This document shows positions 1 to 6,982 of a DNA stretch of 21,799 nucleotides, piece after piece. Within the stretch, counting starts at the first letter, position 1. Each line of letters opens with the position of its first letter. The notes under the pieces are model-generated. The model did not search any database, had not been told where the DNA came from, and worked only from the letters and a program-made list of their open reading frames with translations. This stretch comes from CAZVUW01 sp964629825 (GTDB lineage: Bacteria > Actinomycetota > Nitriliruptoria > Euzebyales > Egibacteraceae), in contig CAZVUW010000054.1 of the NCBI GenBank assembly GCA_964629825.1, forward strand, positions 1 to 21,799. The letters are read 5' to 3'. The position numbers and the translations under genes are program-made.

Positions 1-60
1 CCGTTTGGCTGTCCGGAGATCTGGCGACGCCACGGCTTCGCGGACCGCCGGGACGGGTAG
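1..60 (+). CDS. Possible C-terminal end of an upstream gene (partial)
   Basis: The first plus-strand frame is open from base 1 to a TAG at 58-60 and would encode the 19-residue tail PFGCPEIWRRHGFADRRDG. It sits 42 bases before the next plus-strand start, which suits the end of an upstream gene in the same direction. The fragment is too short to name a family, and an open frame of this length can occur by chance in such GC-rich DNA. Reported only so that the left edge is not left blank. Confidence 0.2.
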   Translation, partial: PFGCPEIWRRHGFADRRDG

Positions 61-102
61 GCGCAGCCCGACGACCGATGCCCCACCCTGAAAGGTCCGG
101 CC

Positions 103-378
103 GTGAGCGCCAAGACGACCGCAGAGACGTCCTCTTCCTCCGACCCCCGCCGGCTGGGTCATCGCACGCCACGCAGGCTCCTGGCCATCGTGGCAGCCTT
201 CGGAGTGCTGGCCACGTCCGGCTGCACCGGAGGCGATGCGATCTCGGATGAGCCGGCCGAGGATGCAGGGACAGCCTCGCCGGGCGGCACCGGTCCGGGC
301 AGCCAGGAGCAGCCGGCCGGCACGCCGGGACTCAGCGACCCGAGCGATGACCTCACGGAGCCGACCCCCGGCACGTGA
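103..378 (+). CDS. Small putative lipoprotein, function unknown
   Basis: A 91-residue protein with a GTG start preceded by AAAGG at 91-95 (7-base spacing). Residues 1-26 are Ser/Thr- and Arg-rich. Residues 26-40 form a hydrophobic stretch ending in LATSGC, which fits a permissive lipobox with Cys41 as the lipidated residue. The rest (42-91) is Gly/Pro/Ser/Asp-rich, low in complexity and probably disordered, with no recognisable domain. The gene ends 14 bases before the stop of the convergent LacI gene, so the two are tail to tail. The signal sequence and ribosome site argue that it is real, but the composition is also what random GC-rich sequence gives. No function can be assigned, and nothing ties it to the sugar locus except position. 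Confidence 0.45.
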   Translation: MSAKTTAETSSSSDPRRLGHRTPRRLLAIVAAFGVLATSGCTGGDAISDEPAEDAGTASPGGTGPGSQEQPAGTPGLSDPSDDLTEPTPGT

Positions 379-392
379 GGGACGGGTCGCGG

Positions 393-1445
393 CTAACGAC
401 CGGGCGGGCCGCTGCTGTCCCGGAGAACGAGGTCGGGTTCGATCACATCCGTATCGCGCTCGAGGGGCACGCCCTCGATCTGCTGCAGCAGCATCCGAAG
501 GCTGCGCCGACCCACCTCGCCGAAGTCCTGGCGGACCGTGGTGAGGGGCGGGGTGAAGTAGGCGGCTTCCGGTATGTCGTCGAAGCCCACGACGCTGACC
601 TCGCCCGGGACGCGCACGCCGGCCTCGTGCATGGCGCGCAGCACACCCAGGGCCATCTGGTCGTTGGCGGCGAAAACCGCGGTCACCTCGCCCTTAGCAG
701 CGAGCGTGCGGCCATGCTCATAGCCAGCCCGGGCGCTCCAGTCCCCGGAGAGCACCTTGGGGACCTTCCGGCCGGCTTCGAGCAGGGTCTGCCTCCACCC
801 CTCCTGTCGCGCCCGGGCCTCCAGCCAATCGCTCGGTCCCGCTATGTGCCAGACCGTCTCATGGCCCAGCGCGAGCAGGTGCTGCGTGACGCGCGAGGCG
901 CCGGTGTGCTGATCCACCGCGGCGACGGGCGCGCCGCCTCCCACGCCGCCCTCGACGACCACGAGCGGCAGGTCGATGCTGAGGTGCTCTATCGCCGCGA
1001 CTGCGGCTGACTGGGGTGCGATGAGGATGACCCCGTCGACCGCCTGCTCGCGCAGACGGTCGACGGCCTCGCGCATGGAGCGACGGTCGAGCGACTTGGT
1101 GGACGCCACGCTGACGAAGTACCCCGCCGCACGGGCCGCGCTCTCGATCCCGTACAGCATGGATGCAGGGCCGTAGAGGGTGGTGTCGAAGCTCACGACC
1201 CCGAGCGTCTTGGATCTTCCGGTCACGAGCGCTCGGGCGGCGACGTTCGGGTGGTAGTCGAGCTCACGCATGGCCGCCAGGACGCGTGCGCGCGTCTCCG
1301 CGCCGACACCGGGGCGGTCGTTGATGACCCGCGACACCGTCATCTGCGACACGTTGGCCAACGCGGCCACGTCTTCCATCACCGCCGCACGACGCCGGTC
1401 ATTGCCTCGAGGCCTCGACACCCGGCCGTTCCTTGTCGATGCCAC
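393..1445 (-). CDS. LacI-family transcriptional regulator (copy 1)
   Basis: A 350-residue sugar-responsive repressor of the LacI/GalR family. The helix-turn-helix is at residues 21-42, with recognition segment SQMTVSRVIN. A hinge helix follows (about 66-78, ending ALVTGRSKTLGVV), then a periplasmic-binding-protein-like effector domain with the family signatures HLLALGHETVWHIAGP, AVFAANDQMALG and VGFDDIPEA. I chose the GTG at 1445 because AAGGAAG lies just upstream at 1451-1457 and because this start gives the same N-terminal length as the neighbouring paralogue. A GTG at 1463 would add six residues but has no good ribosome site. It lies 194 bases downstream of LacI copy 2 on the same strand and resembles it throughout. 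It probably controls the xylan/arabinoxylan genes in this window; the actual inducer is unknown. Confidence 0.93.
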   Translation of the reverse strand: MASTRNGRVSRPRGNDRRRAAVMEDVAALANVSQMTVSRVINDRPGVGAETRARVLAAMRELDYHPNVAARALVTGRSKTLGVVSFDTTLYGPASMLYGIESAARAAGYFVSVASTKSLDRRSMREAVDRLREQAVDGVILIAPQSAAVAAIEHLSIDLPLVVVEGGVGGGAPVAAVDQHTGASRVTQHLLALGHETVWHIAGPSDWLEARARQEGWRQTLLEAGRKVPKVLSGDWSARAGYEHGRTLAAKGEVTAVFAANDQMALGVLRAMHEAGVRVPGEVSVVGFDDIPEAAYFTPPLTTVRQDFGEVGRRSLRMLLQQIEGVPLERDTDVIEPDLVLRDSSGPPGR

Positions 1446-1639
1446 CAGATCTTCCTTCGCCACTGCGGTTCGTCCGCGCCGTGCTGTCGCACCCGCACGA
1501 GGTCGGCCAGACCAGGTCGACTCAAGCAGTCCTTCGGCACAAAGGAGGCGCGTTGGGCAACCATCGAAGGATAGCCCCGCGCTGCGCGCACCCCCGCACC
1601 GGCGCTCAGCTGGGACCGCTCAGCGCGCGGACAACAGGG

Positions 1640-2695
1640 TCAGCGGGCGGGCGGCGGACCGGTGCTCTCGCGCAGCACGAGGTCCGGTTCGATGATCGCC
1701 CGCTTGGTCCGGGGTTGACCGTGTTCCAGCTGCTCGAGCAGCAGGGCGATGCTGCGCCGCCCCACGGCCCCGAAGTCCTGGCGCACGGTGGTCAGCGGGG
1801 GGATGAAGTACGCCGCCTCCGGGATGTCATCGAAGCCGACCACGCTGACCTGCTCGGGAACGCCCCTGCCGGCCTCATGCAGCGCCCGGAGGAGGCCAAG
1901 GGCCATGTGATCGTTGCCGACGAACACCGCGGTGACGTCGGGGCGCTGAGCGAGCTCCTGCCCGATCCCGTAACCGCTGCTTGCGCTCCAGTCCCCCTCG
2001 TAGAGGGGCGGCACCTCCCGTCCGGCGTCGAGGAGGGTCGCCTGCCAGGACTCCCTGCGCGCGCACGCCTCAAGCCAGTCGGAGGGGCCGGCGACGTGCC
2101 AGACGGTCTCGTGCCCCAGGGAGAGCAGGTGCTGGGTGGCGCGCGCCGCGCCGACGCGCTGATCAACGGCGACGACGGGGGATCCGCTGCCGACCCCGCC
2201 CTCGAGCGCAACCACGGGCAGGTCGAAGGTCAGGGCGTGCAGCCCCTCGACCGCCGACGCGTGCGGGGCGATCACGATGACTCCGTCGATGTTCTGCTCG
2301 GTCAGCCTCCCGACGGCATCGATGATCGAGCTTCGATCGAGCGTGCGCATCGTCGCCACGCTGACGAAGTAGCCGGCTGCTCGGGCGGCCACCTCGATGC
2401 CGTACAACGTCGAGGCAGGGCCGTACAGGGTTGAGTCGAAGCTGACGACGCCGAGCGTCTTGGAACGTCCCGTCACCAGAGCGCGCGCCGCCGCGTTGGG
2501 CCGGTAGTCCAGCTGGTGCATCGCGGCGATCACCCGGGCGCGCGTCTCGCTGCTCACGCCAGGGCGGTTGTTGATGACTCGTGACACCGTCATCTGGGAC
2601 ACGCCGGCCAATGCCGCCACATCGCCCATCACGGCCATCCGGCCACGCCCCGAGTCCTCGGGCTCACCGTCCGTCACCGAATGACCCGTGGCCAC
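1640..2695 (-). CDS. LacI-family transcriptional regulator (copy 2)
   Basis: A 351-residue LacI/GalR-family regulator closely related to the gene just downstream. The GTG start is supported by GGAAAGGA six bases upstream. The helix-turn-helix covers residues 21-42 and has the same recognition segment, SQMTVSRVIN. The hinge ends ALVTGRSKTLGVVSFD. The effector domain shares LYGIE, AARAAGYFVSVA, GHETVWH, AGPSDWLEA and VGFDDIPEAAYF with copy 1, but differs in several surface stretches (for example 105-125 and 205-235). The gene follows the second permease after 213 bases on the same strand, so it may be the distal part of the ABC transporter operon. An identical DNA-reading helix with diverged sensor domains suggests that both proteins read the same operators but answer to different sugars, which is an inference. 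Confidence 0.94.
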   Translation of the reverse strand: MATGHSVTDGEPEDSGRGRMAVMGDVAALAGVSQMTVSRVINNRPGVSSETRARVIAAMHQLDYRPNAAARALVTGRSKTLGVVSFDSTLYGPASTLYGIEVAARAAGYFVSVATMRTLDRSSIIDAVGRLTEQNIDGVIVIAPHASAVEGLHALTFDLPVVALEGGVGSGSPVVAVDQRVGAARATQHLLSLGHETVWHVAGPSDWLEACARRESWQATLLDAGREVPPLYEGDWSASSGYGIGQELAQRPDVTAVFVGNDHMALGLLRALHEAGRGVPEQVSVVGFDDIPEAAYFIPPLTTVRQDFGAVGRRSIALLLEQLEHGQPRTKRAIIEPDLVLRESTGPPPAR

Positions 2696-2908
2696 TCTCG
2701 GTCCTTTCCCGAAGACGTTCGACGATCCCCGACGCAGCTCTCAGGGCTACGAGGCAACACCGGGTCCGTCGGAGTCCTACGTCGGCTCCCTGCTGATGGC
2801 CTGCACGCCGGCCGTACCGATCACGGCGGATCCAGACGCCTCGAATCGGCCCCGATTGGGCGACACGAGCGCGCTACATCCCCCACGCCGGCAGCGGCGG
2901 CGGCACGA

Positions 2909-3829
2909 TCACTTGCTTCCGGTCCCCATCTGCCCGAGTCCGCTGATGAAGACCTTGCGCATCTTGAGGAACAGCAACACGACCGGCAGGACCGATAGCA
3001 GAGATGCCGTCATCACCAGATCCCATCGCGGCCGGTACAGCCCGATCAGGGAGGCGATGCCGACGGAGAGCGGGTAGTGCGTCTCGCTGCGCATGACGAT
3101 CAGCGGCCAGAGCAGGTCGTTCCATTGCTCCAGGGAGAACAGGACGGCGAGGGTTCCCAATGCCGGCTTGACCATGGGCAGCACCACACGCCAGAAGATG
3201 GCGTACTCCGACGCCCCGTCTACTCGGGCTGCGTCGATGAGATCCTGCGGCAATCCGAGCATGTACTGCCGCATGTAGAACAACCCAAAGGGATGGGCCA
3301 GCAGCGGGAGTATGACACCGAGGTGGGTGTCGATCAGGCCCAGATTGATCATGAGCAGGAACAGCGGGATCAACAGCAGGTGGAATGGCAGCATCTGCGA
3401 TGCCAGGATGCCCACGAAGATGGTGTTGCGACCGCGGAACCGAATTCGCGCGAGGGGATACGCCGCCATCGTCACCACCAGCAGCGATCCGAGGGTCGAG
3501 CCGACGGCCAGGATGATCGAGTTGCCCAACCACCAGAAGAACGGGCTGTCCCGGAACAGCGCTGAGAAGTTCTCCAAGGTCAGGGTGTCAGGGATGAAGT
3601 TGCCGGCATCTGAGAAGATCCGGGTCGGCGGCCGCAGTGAGCTGATCAGGAGCCAGTAGAACGGCACCAGGAAGATGCCGGCGAGGATGGCCATGAGCCC
3701 AGTGGCCAGCCAGCTGAGCCAGCGCCTGCGCGAGCCGGGGATGTCGCCAGCGGACTGATCCTCCGCAGCAGCGGGAGACCCGGGGCCGAGCGCGGGTGCG
3801 TCCTGCAGCTCCAGTCTCGACTTGCTCAT
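2909..3829 (-). CDS. Carbohydrate ABC transporter permease, MalG type
   Basis: A 306-residue inner-membrane permease of the CUT1 sugar importer family. A charged, Pro/Ala-rich cytoplasmic N-terminus (1-38) precedes about six membrane segments (about 41-63, 104-126, 138-162, 167-187, 222-246 and 270-290). The EAA loop that docks the ATPase lies near 197-223 as LIDAARVDGASEYAIFWRVV. The first extracytoplasmic loop carries the MalG-like LRPPTRIF and TLENF stretch. The ATG at 3829 has GGAGA about ten bases upstream. An alternative ATG at 3868 would overlap the stop of the preceding permease as ATGA and add 13 residues, but its AAGGA touches the start codon. Either way the two permease genes are tightly coupled. 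The substrate is inferred from the locus to be xylo- or arabinoxylo-oligosaccharides. Confidence 0.93.
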   Translation of the reverse strand: MSKSRLELQDAPALGPGSPAAAEDQSAGDIPGSRRRWLSWLATGLMAILAGIFLVPFYWLLISSLRPPTRIFSDAGNFIPDTLTLENFSALFRDSPFFWWLGNSIILAVGSTLGSLLVVTMAAYPLARIRFRGRNTIFVGILASQMLPFHLLLIPLFLLMINLGLIDTHLGVILPLLAHPFGLFYMRQYMLGLPQDLIDAARVDGASEYAIFWRVVLPMVKPALGTLAVLFSLEQWNDLLWPLIVMRSETHYPLSVGIASLIGLYRPRWDLVMTASLLSVLPVVLLFLKMRKVFISGLGQMGTGSK

Positions 3830-3864
3830 ACCTTCACCGTCTCCGTCCACGGAAGATCTGGTCT

Positions 3865-4803
3865 TCATTCCTTGTCGAAGAAGCCGAACAGCTTCAGCTG
3901 GGCGAGCGAGAGCAATGCGATGATCCCGGCCAGGACGACGCCGATCGCCGCCGCGTATCCGAGTCGGAACGACGTGAACGCCGTGCGGTACAGGTAGAGG
4001 ACGATGCTCAGGCCACCTCCACCGGGGCCGGTGTTGCCCGACCAAAGGATGAACGGCTCGGTGAACAGCTGGAAGCCGCCGAACAGCGTCAGAACGGTGA
4101 CGAACAGCACGACCGGCTTGCACAGCGGAGCCGAGATGTGCCAGAACTTCTGCCAAGCCGACGCCCCGTCGATCGCGGCCGCCTCATACAGGTCCTGGGG
4201 GATGTTCGACAGGCCGGTCGTGAAGTAGACGATGTTGATACCCGTCCATCGCCAGGTCGCCAGGATGACCAGCGCTGGGACGGCCAGGTGGCGCCGCTCA
4301 AGCCATGCCTGCGCTGGCACGCCGAACAAGCCCAGGAACTGGTTGAACAGGCCGTTCGTGCTCAGCAGCAACGAGAAGATGACCGCTACGACCACCAGAG
4401 AGGTGAGGACGGGGAGGAAGAACACCGTGCGGAAGACGTCTTGGCGCCGGATGATCCCGGAGTGGAAGAACGCGGCGATGGCGAAGGGCAGCGGGATCAG
4501 GATGAGCAGGGTGCCCACGGTGTACAGCGCCGTGTTTCGCAGCGCCTGATAGAAGGTGCTGTCGCTCAGGAGAGCGCGGTAGTTGGAGAGCCCGGTCCAC
4601 TCCGCTGTGCCGATGCCCTGGATGTCTTGGAAGCTGAGCGCGACAGCGTGCCCGATGGCATACAGGCGGAACACGACGTAGAGGATCAGAAACGGCGCCA
4701 GGAAGACGGTGGCGACCACCGCGGGACGCTGGAAGAAGGCCGTCTTGCGCCGCTCCTCCGGCTGGGTCGAGCGGGTGGAAGAAGAGACCGCCGGGACAGT
4801 CAC
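3865..4803 (-). CDS. Sugar ABC transporter permease, MalF type
   Basis: A 312-residue CUT1-family permease that would pair with the downstream MalG-type protein to form the membrane channel. After a short charged N-terminus there are about six hydrophobic segments (about 28-50, 93-115, 127-148, 173-195, 230-250 and 283-305). The ATPase-docking EAA loop is at 207-228 (LYEAAAIDGASAWQKFWHI). The GTG start has AGGGAG six bases upstream. The gene follows the binding protein after 113 bases that contain a hairpin, and it runs directly into the second permease (ATGA overlap possible). No ATP-binding subunit gene accompanies the set. Shared ATPases such as MsiK are known to serve several CUT1 importers in Streptomyces, and the same is inferred here. 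Confidence 0.94.
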   Translation of the reverse strand: MTVPAVSSSTRSTQPEERRKTAFFQRPAVVATVFLAPFLILYVVFRLYAIGHAVALSFQDIQGIGTAEWTGLSNYRALLSDSTFYQALRNTALYTVGTLLILIPLPFAIAAFFHSGIIRRQDVFRTVFFLPVLTSLVVVAVIFSLLLSTNGLFNQFLGLFGVPAQAWLERRHLAVPALVILATWRWTGINIVYFTTGLSNIPQDLYEAAAIDGASAWQKFWHISAPLCKPVVLFVTVLTLFGGFQLFTEPFILWSGNTGPGGGGLSIVLYLYRTAFTSFRLGYAAAIGVVLAGIIALLSLAQLKLFGFFDKE

Positions 4804-4859
4804 CTTACGCTCCCTGTTCTAGGACGCCACAGCAGCGGGTCGATTCAGTCAGGAAGAGC

Positions 4860-4903
4860 GGTCCCGCGCCACACCGCCGGGGCTCGGGGCATGACGCGGG
4901 ACC
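4860..4903 (-). other. Intercistronic hairpin between binding-protein and permease genes
   Basis: Perfect 9-bp arms, GGTCCCGCG at 4860-4868 and CGCGGGACC at 4895-4903, with a 26-base loop. It lies just after the stop of the binding-protein gene and before the first permease. No T-run follows it. A stem at this place could act as a 3' stabiliser or partial terminator, giving more binding protein than permease, as is known for malE-malF type operons. That role is inferred. Confidence 0.4.
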
Positions 4904-4916
4904 TCGATCCTAGGGC

Positions 4917-6341
4917 TCAGTCGAGCGCGCGGACCTCATCCGCAGCACGCTTCAGCTCCTCCGCAGGGTCAGCGCCCTCCTGGACCACGTTGAAGGCGAT
5001 GGTGTCGTTGATGGTCTGCACCGCCTCGGGGTAGCGCGGACCGGTGTACTCCGGGGTGAGGGCGTCGAACATCTCCTTGAGGTTCGCCATCACCGGCTCG
5101 TTGGAGAACCACGGGTCGGGCTCGCCCAGCGCCTCGTCGTCATAGACGTCCGAGCGCAGCGGGTCGAAGCCGAGGTCCGTCCAGATGTGGATGTTCGCCT
5201 CATAGGTGAGCTTGGCGAAGGCGAGGAACTCCTTGGCCGCCTCGAGCTTGTCCTCGTCGATCTGCGCGGTGATGGCGGTACCGGTACCGCCACCCATGGT
5301 GCTCACAGCACCACCGGGCTCGAAGGCGGGCAGCGGACGGACCAGCATCTTGCCCTCGGTGTCGGGCATGTGATCCTTGAACCGCGTCATGTACCACTGC
5401 GGCATCCACACCGAGGCGAACTCTCCGTTGTTGAACGCCTCGAAGTAGGCGGGGTCGTGGTGACCGCCGCCGGGCGGTGTCGTGGCGATCTCGTGCTCGT
5501 GGACCATCGATGCGATGAGCTCGACTGCCTCGACGTTCTCCGGCGAGTCGAAGATGAAGTTGCCCTCGGCGTCGTAGATGCCGCCGCCGTTCTGCAGCAT
5601 CGGGCCATAGAGCGACCAGCGGTCCTGCGTCTCGATGGTGGTCATCCAGGCGTCGGTGTTCTCGACGACCTGCTTGCCCGCCTCGATGTAGTCGTCCCAG
5701 GTCTCGATGGAGTCGACGTCGACCCCCGCCGCCTCCATGATCTCGTTGTTGTAGTACATGACGAACGAGCCGAGGTGGTAGTCGATCCCGTAGGCGACCC
5801 CGTCCACCATGTAGGGCGCAAGTCGCTCCTCGACCAGATTCTCGCGGTGGGGGTCGATCACGTCGGTGAGCTCATGCAGCTGCACCTCACCGCGTGTGAA
5901 CGTGCCGAACTTCGAGATCTCGATGTCGACGAGGTCTGGCGCTCCGGTCCCCGACTGCAGAGCGATGAGCAGGCGGTCGTGGTGTGGCGCGAACTCCGCC
6001 ACGGAGGCATCGATCTCGATGTTGTACTTGTCGCTCTGCTCGTTGAACTCCTCGGCCCGCTCCTGCAGGAACTCCGCATGGCGGTCGACGAAGGTCCAGA
6101 ACGTCAGCTCGACGGTCTCCTTAGAGCCCTCTGCTTCATCGGTGCTCTCAGGTTCATCTGTGCTCTCAGATTCCTCCGAGCCGGCCGCCTCTTCGGTCTC
6201 CTCAGCATCGTCAGTGGTGTCATCGGTGACATCCGTGCCGTCGCCGCCGTTTCCACACGCGGCCGCCGCCATGCACAGCGCCAGCGCGACTGCAAGAGTG
6301 CGCCAACGGCTGCGTCCGAGACGCCTTCCGAGCTCTACCAT
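4917..6341 (-). CDS. Sugar ABC transporter substrate-binding lipoprotein
   Basis: A 474-residue extracytoplasmic solute-binding protein of the CUT1/MalE-like family. The signal peptide (1-28) is Arg-rich, then hydrophobic, and ends in AAAC, so Cys29 should be lipidated. Residues 33-74 are a very acidic Asp/Glu/Ser/Thr linker with two ESTDE copies. The binding domain starts near 76 with VELTFWTFVDRHAEF and includes GTGAPDLVDIEISKFGTF, the NNEIMEAAGVD segment and a later FLAFAKLTYEANIHIW helix. The ATG has GGAAGGGG seven bases upstream. It is the first gene of the importer cluster and is preceded by about 600 non-coding bases with a promoter/operator near 6900. The locus suggests an oligosaccharide from arabinoxylan as ligand. 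The acidic linker may reflect cell-surface tethering in a salty habitat. Confidence 0.94.
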   Translation of the reverse strand: MVELGRRLGRSRWRTLAVALALCMAAAACGNGGDGTDVTDDTTDDAEETEEAAGSEESESTDEPESTDEAEGSKETVELTFWTFVDRHAEFLQERAEEFNEQSDKYNIEIDASVAEFAPHHDRLLIALQSGTGAPDLVDIEISKFGTFTRGEVQLHELTDVIDPHRENLVEERLAPYMVDGVAYGIDYHLGSFVMYYNNEIMEAAGVDVDSIETWDDYIEAGKQVVENTDAWMTTIETQDRWSLYGPMLQNGGGIYDAEGNFIFDSPENVEAVELIASMVHEHEIATTPPGGGHHDPAYFEAFNNGEFASVWMPQWYMTRFKDHMPDTEGKMLVRPLPAFEPGGAVSTMGGGTGTAITAQIDEDKLEAAKEFLAFAKLTYEANIHIWTDLGFDPLRSDVYDDEALGEPDPWFSNEPVMANLKEMFDALTPEYTGPRYPEAVQTINDTIAFNVVQEGADPAEELKRAADEVRALD

Positions 6342-6454
6342 TGTGTGTCCCCTTCCTCGGCACGGGTCATCCAGCGTCTCCGCTGCCCGTAGATGGTGTG
6401 TCCCGATCGTGGCGGGTGTCCACGTCGTACTGCGCCGCCGGCACGTGCTGTGCC

Positions 6455-6476
6455 GACCGATCTAGCGAAATCGGTC
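6455..6476. promoter_or_regulatory. Inverted repeat in the leader of the ABC operon
   Basis: GACCGAT at 6455-6461 and ATCGGTC at 6470-6476 are perfect 7-bp arms around CTAGCGAA. It lies 114 bases before the start of the binding-protein gene, inside the predicted long leader. It could be a protein site or an RNA hairpin. The core resembles the TAGCG part of the locus operator only weakly. Confidence 0.35.
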
Positions 6477-6751
6477 ATCGGGGCTCCGTTGAGGTGTGCC
6501 GCCCGAACAACCCCGTGGACGTCCATGCCCGGTGGACAGTCGCGTTCCTGCCTTGTCAGCGCCTGATGGCTGCGCCGTGCGTACTCGTGCCCATGCCCCT
6601 GCCGACGTCGATCCTCCCGAGCGTCGGAGGTGGGGGTCGCCATGGGGCTGGACGGGCTGGAGTCCCGACCCACACGAGCCGCCATGGCGGCAGGAATCGA
6701 GCGGTGAGGGCGAGGCCGATGTCCGGCTCGGGTAGCTCTGCGCAGAAAGGC

Positions 6752-6801
6752 GTTGCGCATCGCAACCTGGGTTGCCCGCGGGTTGGCGTTATCGTTAACG
6801 A
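6752..6801. promoter_or_regulatory. Two palindromes, possible auxiliary operators of the ABC operon
   Basis: GTTGCG at 6752-6757 and CGCAAC at 6761-6766 form a dyad. TCGTTAACGA at 6792-6801 is a perfect 10-bp palindrome sharing the GTTAACG core with the main operator centred about 107 bases upstream in the transcript direction. LacI proteins often bind paired sites, so an auxiliary role is plausible but unproven. Confidence 0.4.
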
Positions 6802-6895
6802 GATCGCGCGTGACCACCGCGCCCCCTCCATGCCCAGATGCGCCATACCGCCGGTAAGGGCCGTCCGCTTCCCCACTCGTGGTCGGGCGTCGTTG

Positions 6896-6924
6896 ACGTT
6901 AACGCAAACAGCACCGGCATTCAA
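6896..6924 (-). promoter_or_regulatory. Predicted promoter with overlapping LacI-type operator for the ABC operon
   Basis: On the minus strand a -35 box TTGAAT (6924-6919) and a -10 box TAACGT (6901-6896) are separated by 17 bases. The locus motif ACGTTAACGCAAACAG at 6896-6911 covers the -10 box and most of the spacer, so a bound repressor would block polymerase. The same 16-bp motif recurs in front of the esterases and the arabinofuranosidase. The start of transcription would be near 6889, giving a leader of about 550 bases. Confidence 0.55.
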
Positions 6925-6932
6925 GCGTTTGA

Positions 6933-6982
6933 TGGGGGGGCCGCCCCCACGAGGGAGGGGGCACCCACGCGGTGCCCCCTCC
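6933..6982 (-). terminator. Terminator hairpins after esterase copy 1
   Basis: Just past the esterase stop, GGAGGGGGCACC at 6954-6965 and GGTGCCCCCTCC at 6971-6982 form a perfect 12-bp stem with a 5-base loop. A second, smaller stem (TGGGGG 6933-6938, CCCCCA 6944-6949) follows in the direction of transcription. There is no T-run, which is common for high-GC terminators. The first hairpin is part of the long exact repeat and recurs after copy 2. Confidence 0.65.

Larger units (their letters stand above)
6342..6895. other. Long non-coding leader of the ABC transporter operon
   Basis: About 550 bases between the predicted promoter near 6900 and the binding-protein start. Open frames exist on both strands but have Arg/Pro-rich, low-complexity translations and no ribosome site, so I see no convincing gene. 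It contains the dyad at 6455-6476, a 14-bp perfect palindrome GCCGCCATGGCGGC at 6678-6691, a GTTGCG-CAT-CGCAAC dyad at 6752-6766 and a TCGTTAACGA palindrome at 6792-6801. I recognise no known riboswitch in it. Confidence 0.4.

Noticed and set aside
2844..2857. AATCGG/CCGATT dyad between the second permease and LacI copy 2 as a terminator
   Set aside because: A 6-bp stem with a 2-base loop and no T-run is too weak to claim.
3796..5034. A 412-residue plus-strand open frame opposite the permeases
   Set aside because: Gln/Asp/Arg-rich mirror frame. The minus-strand reading gives two intact permeases with EAA loops.
6335..6924. Two minus-strand open frames of 160 and 122 residues in the ABC operon leader
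   Set aside because: Arg/Ala/Pro-rich translations without domain or ribosome site. They overlap each other, the binding-protein start or the predicted promoter.
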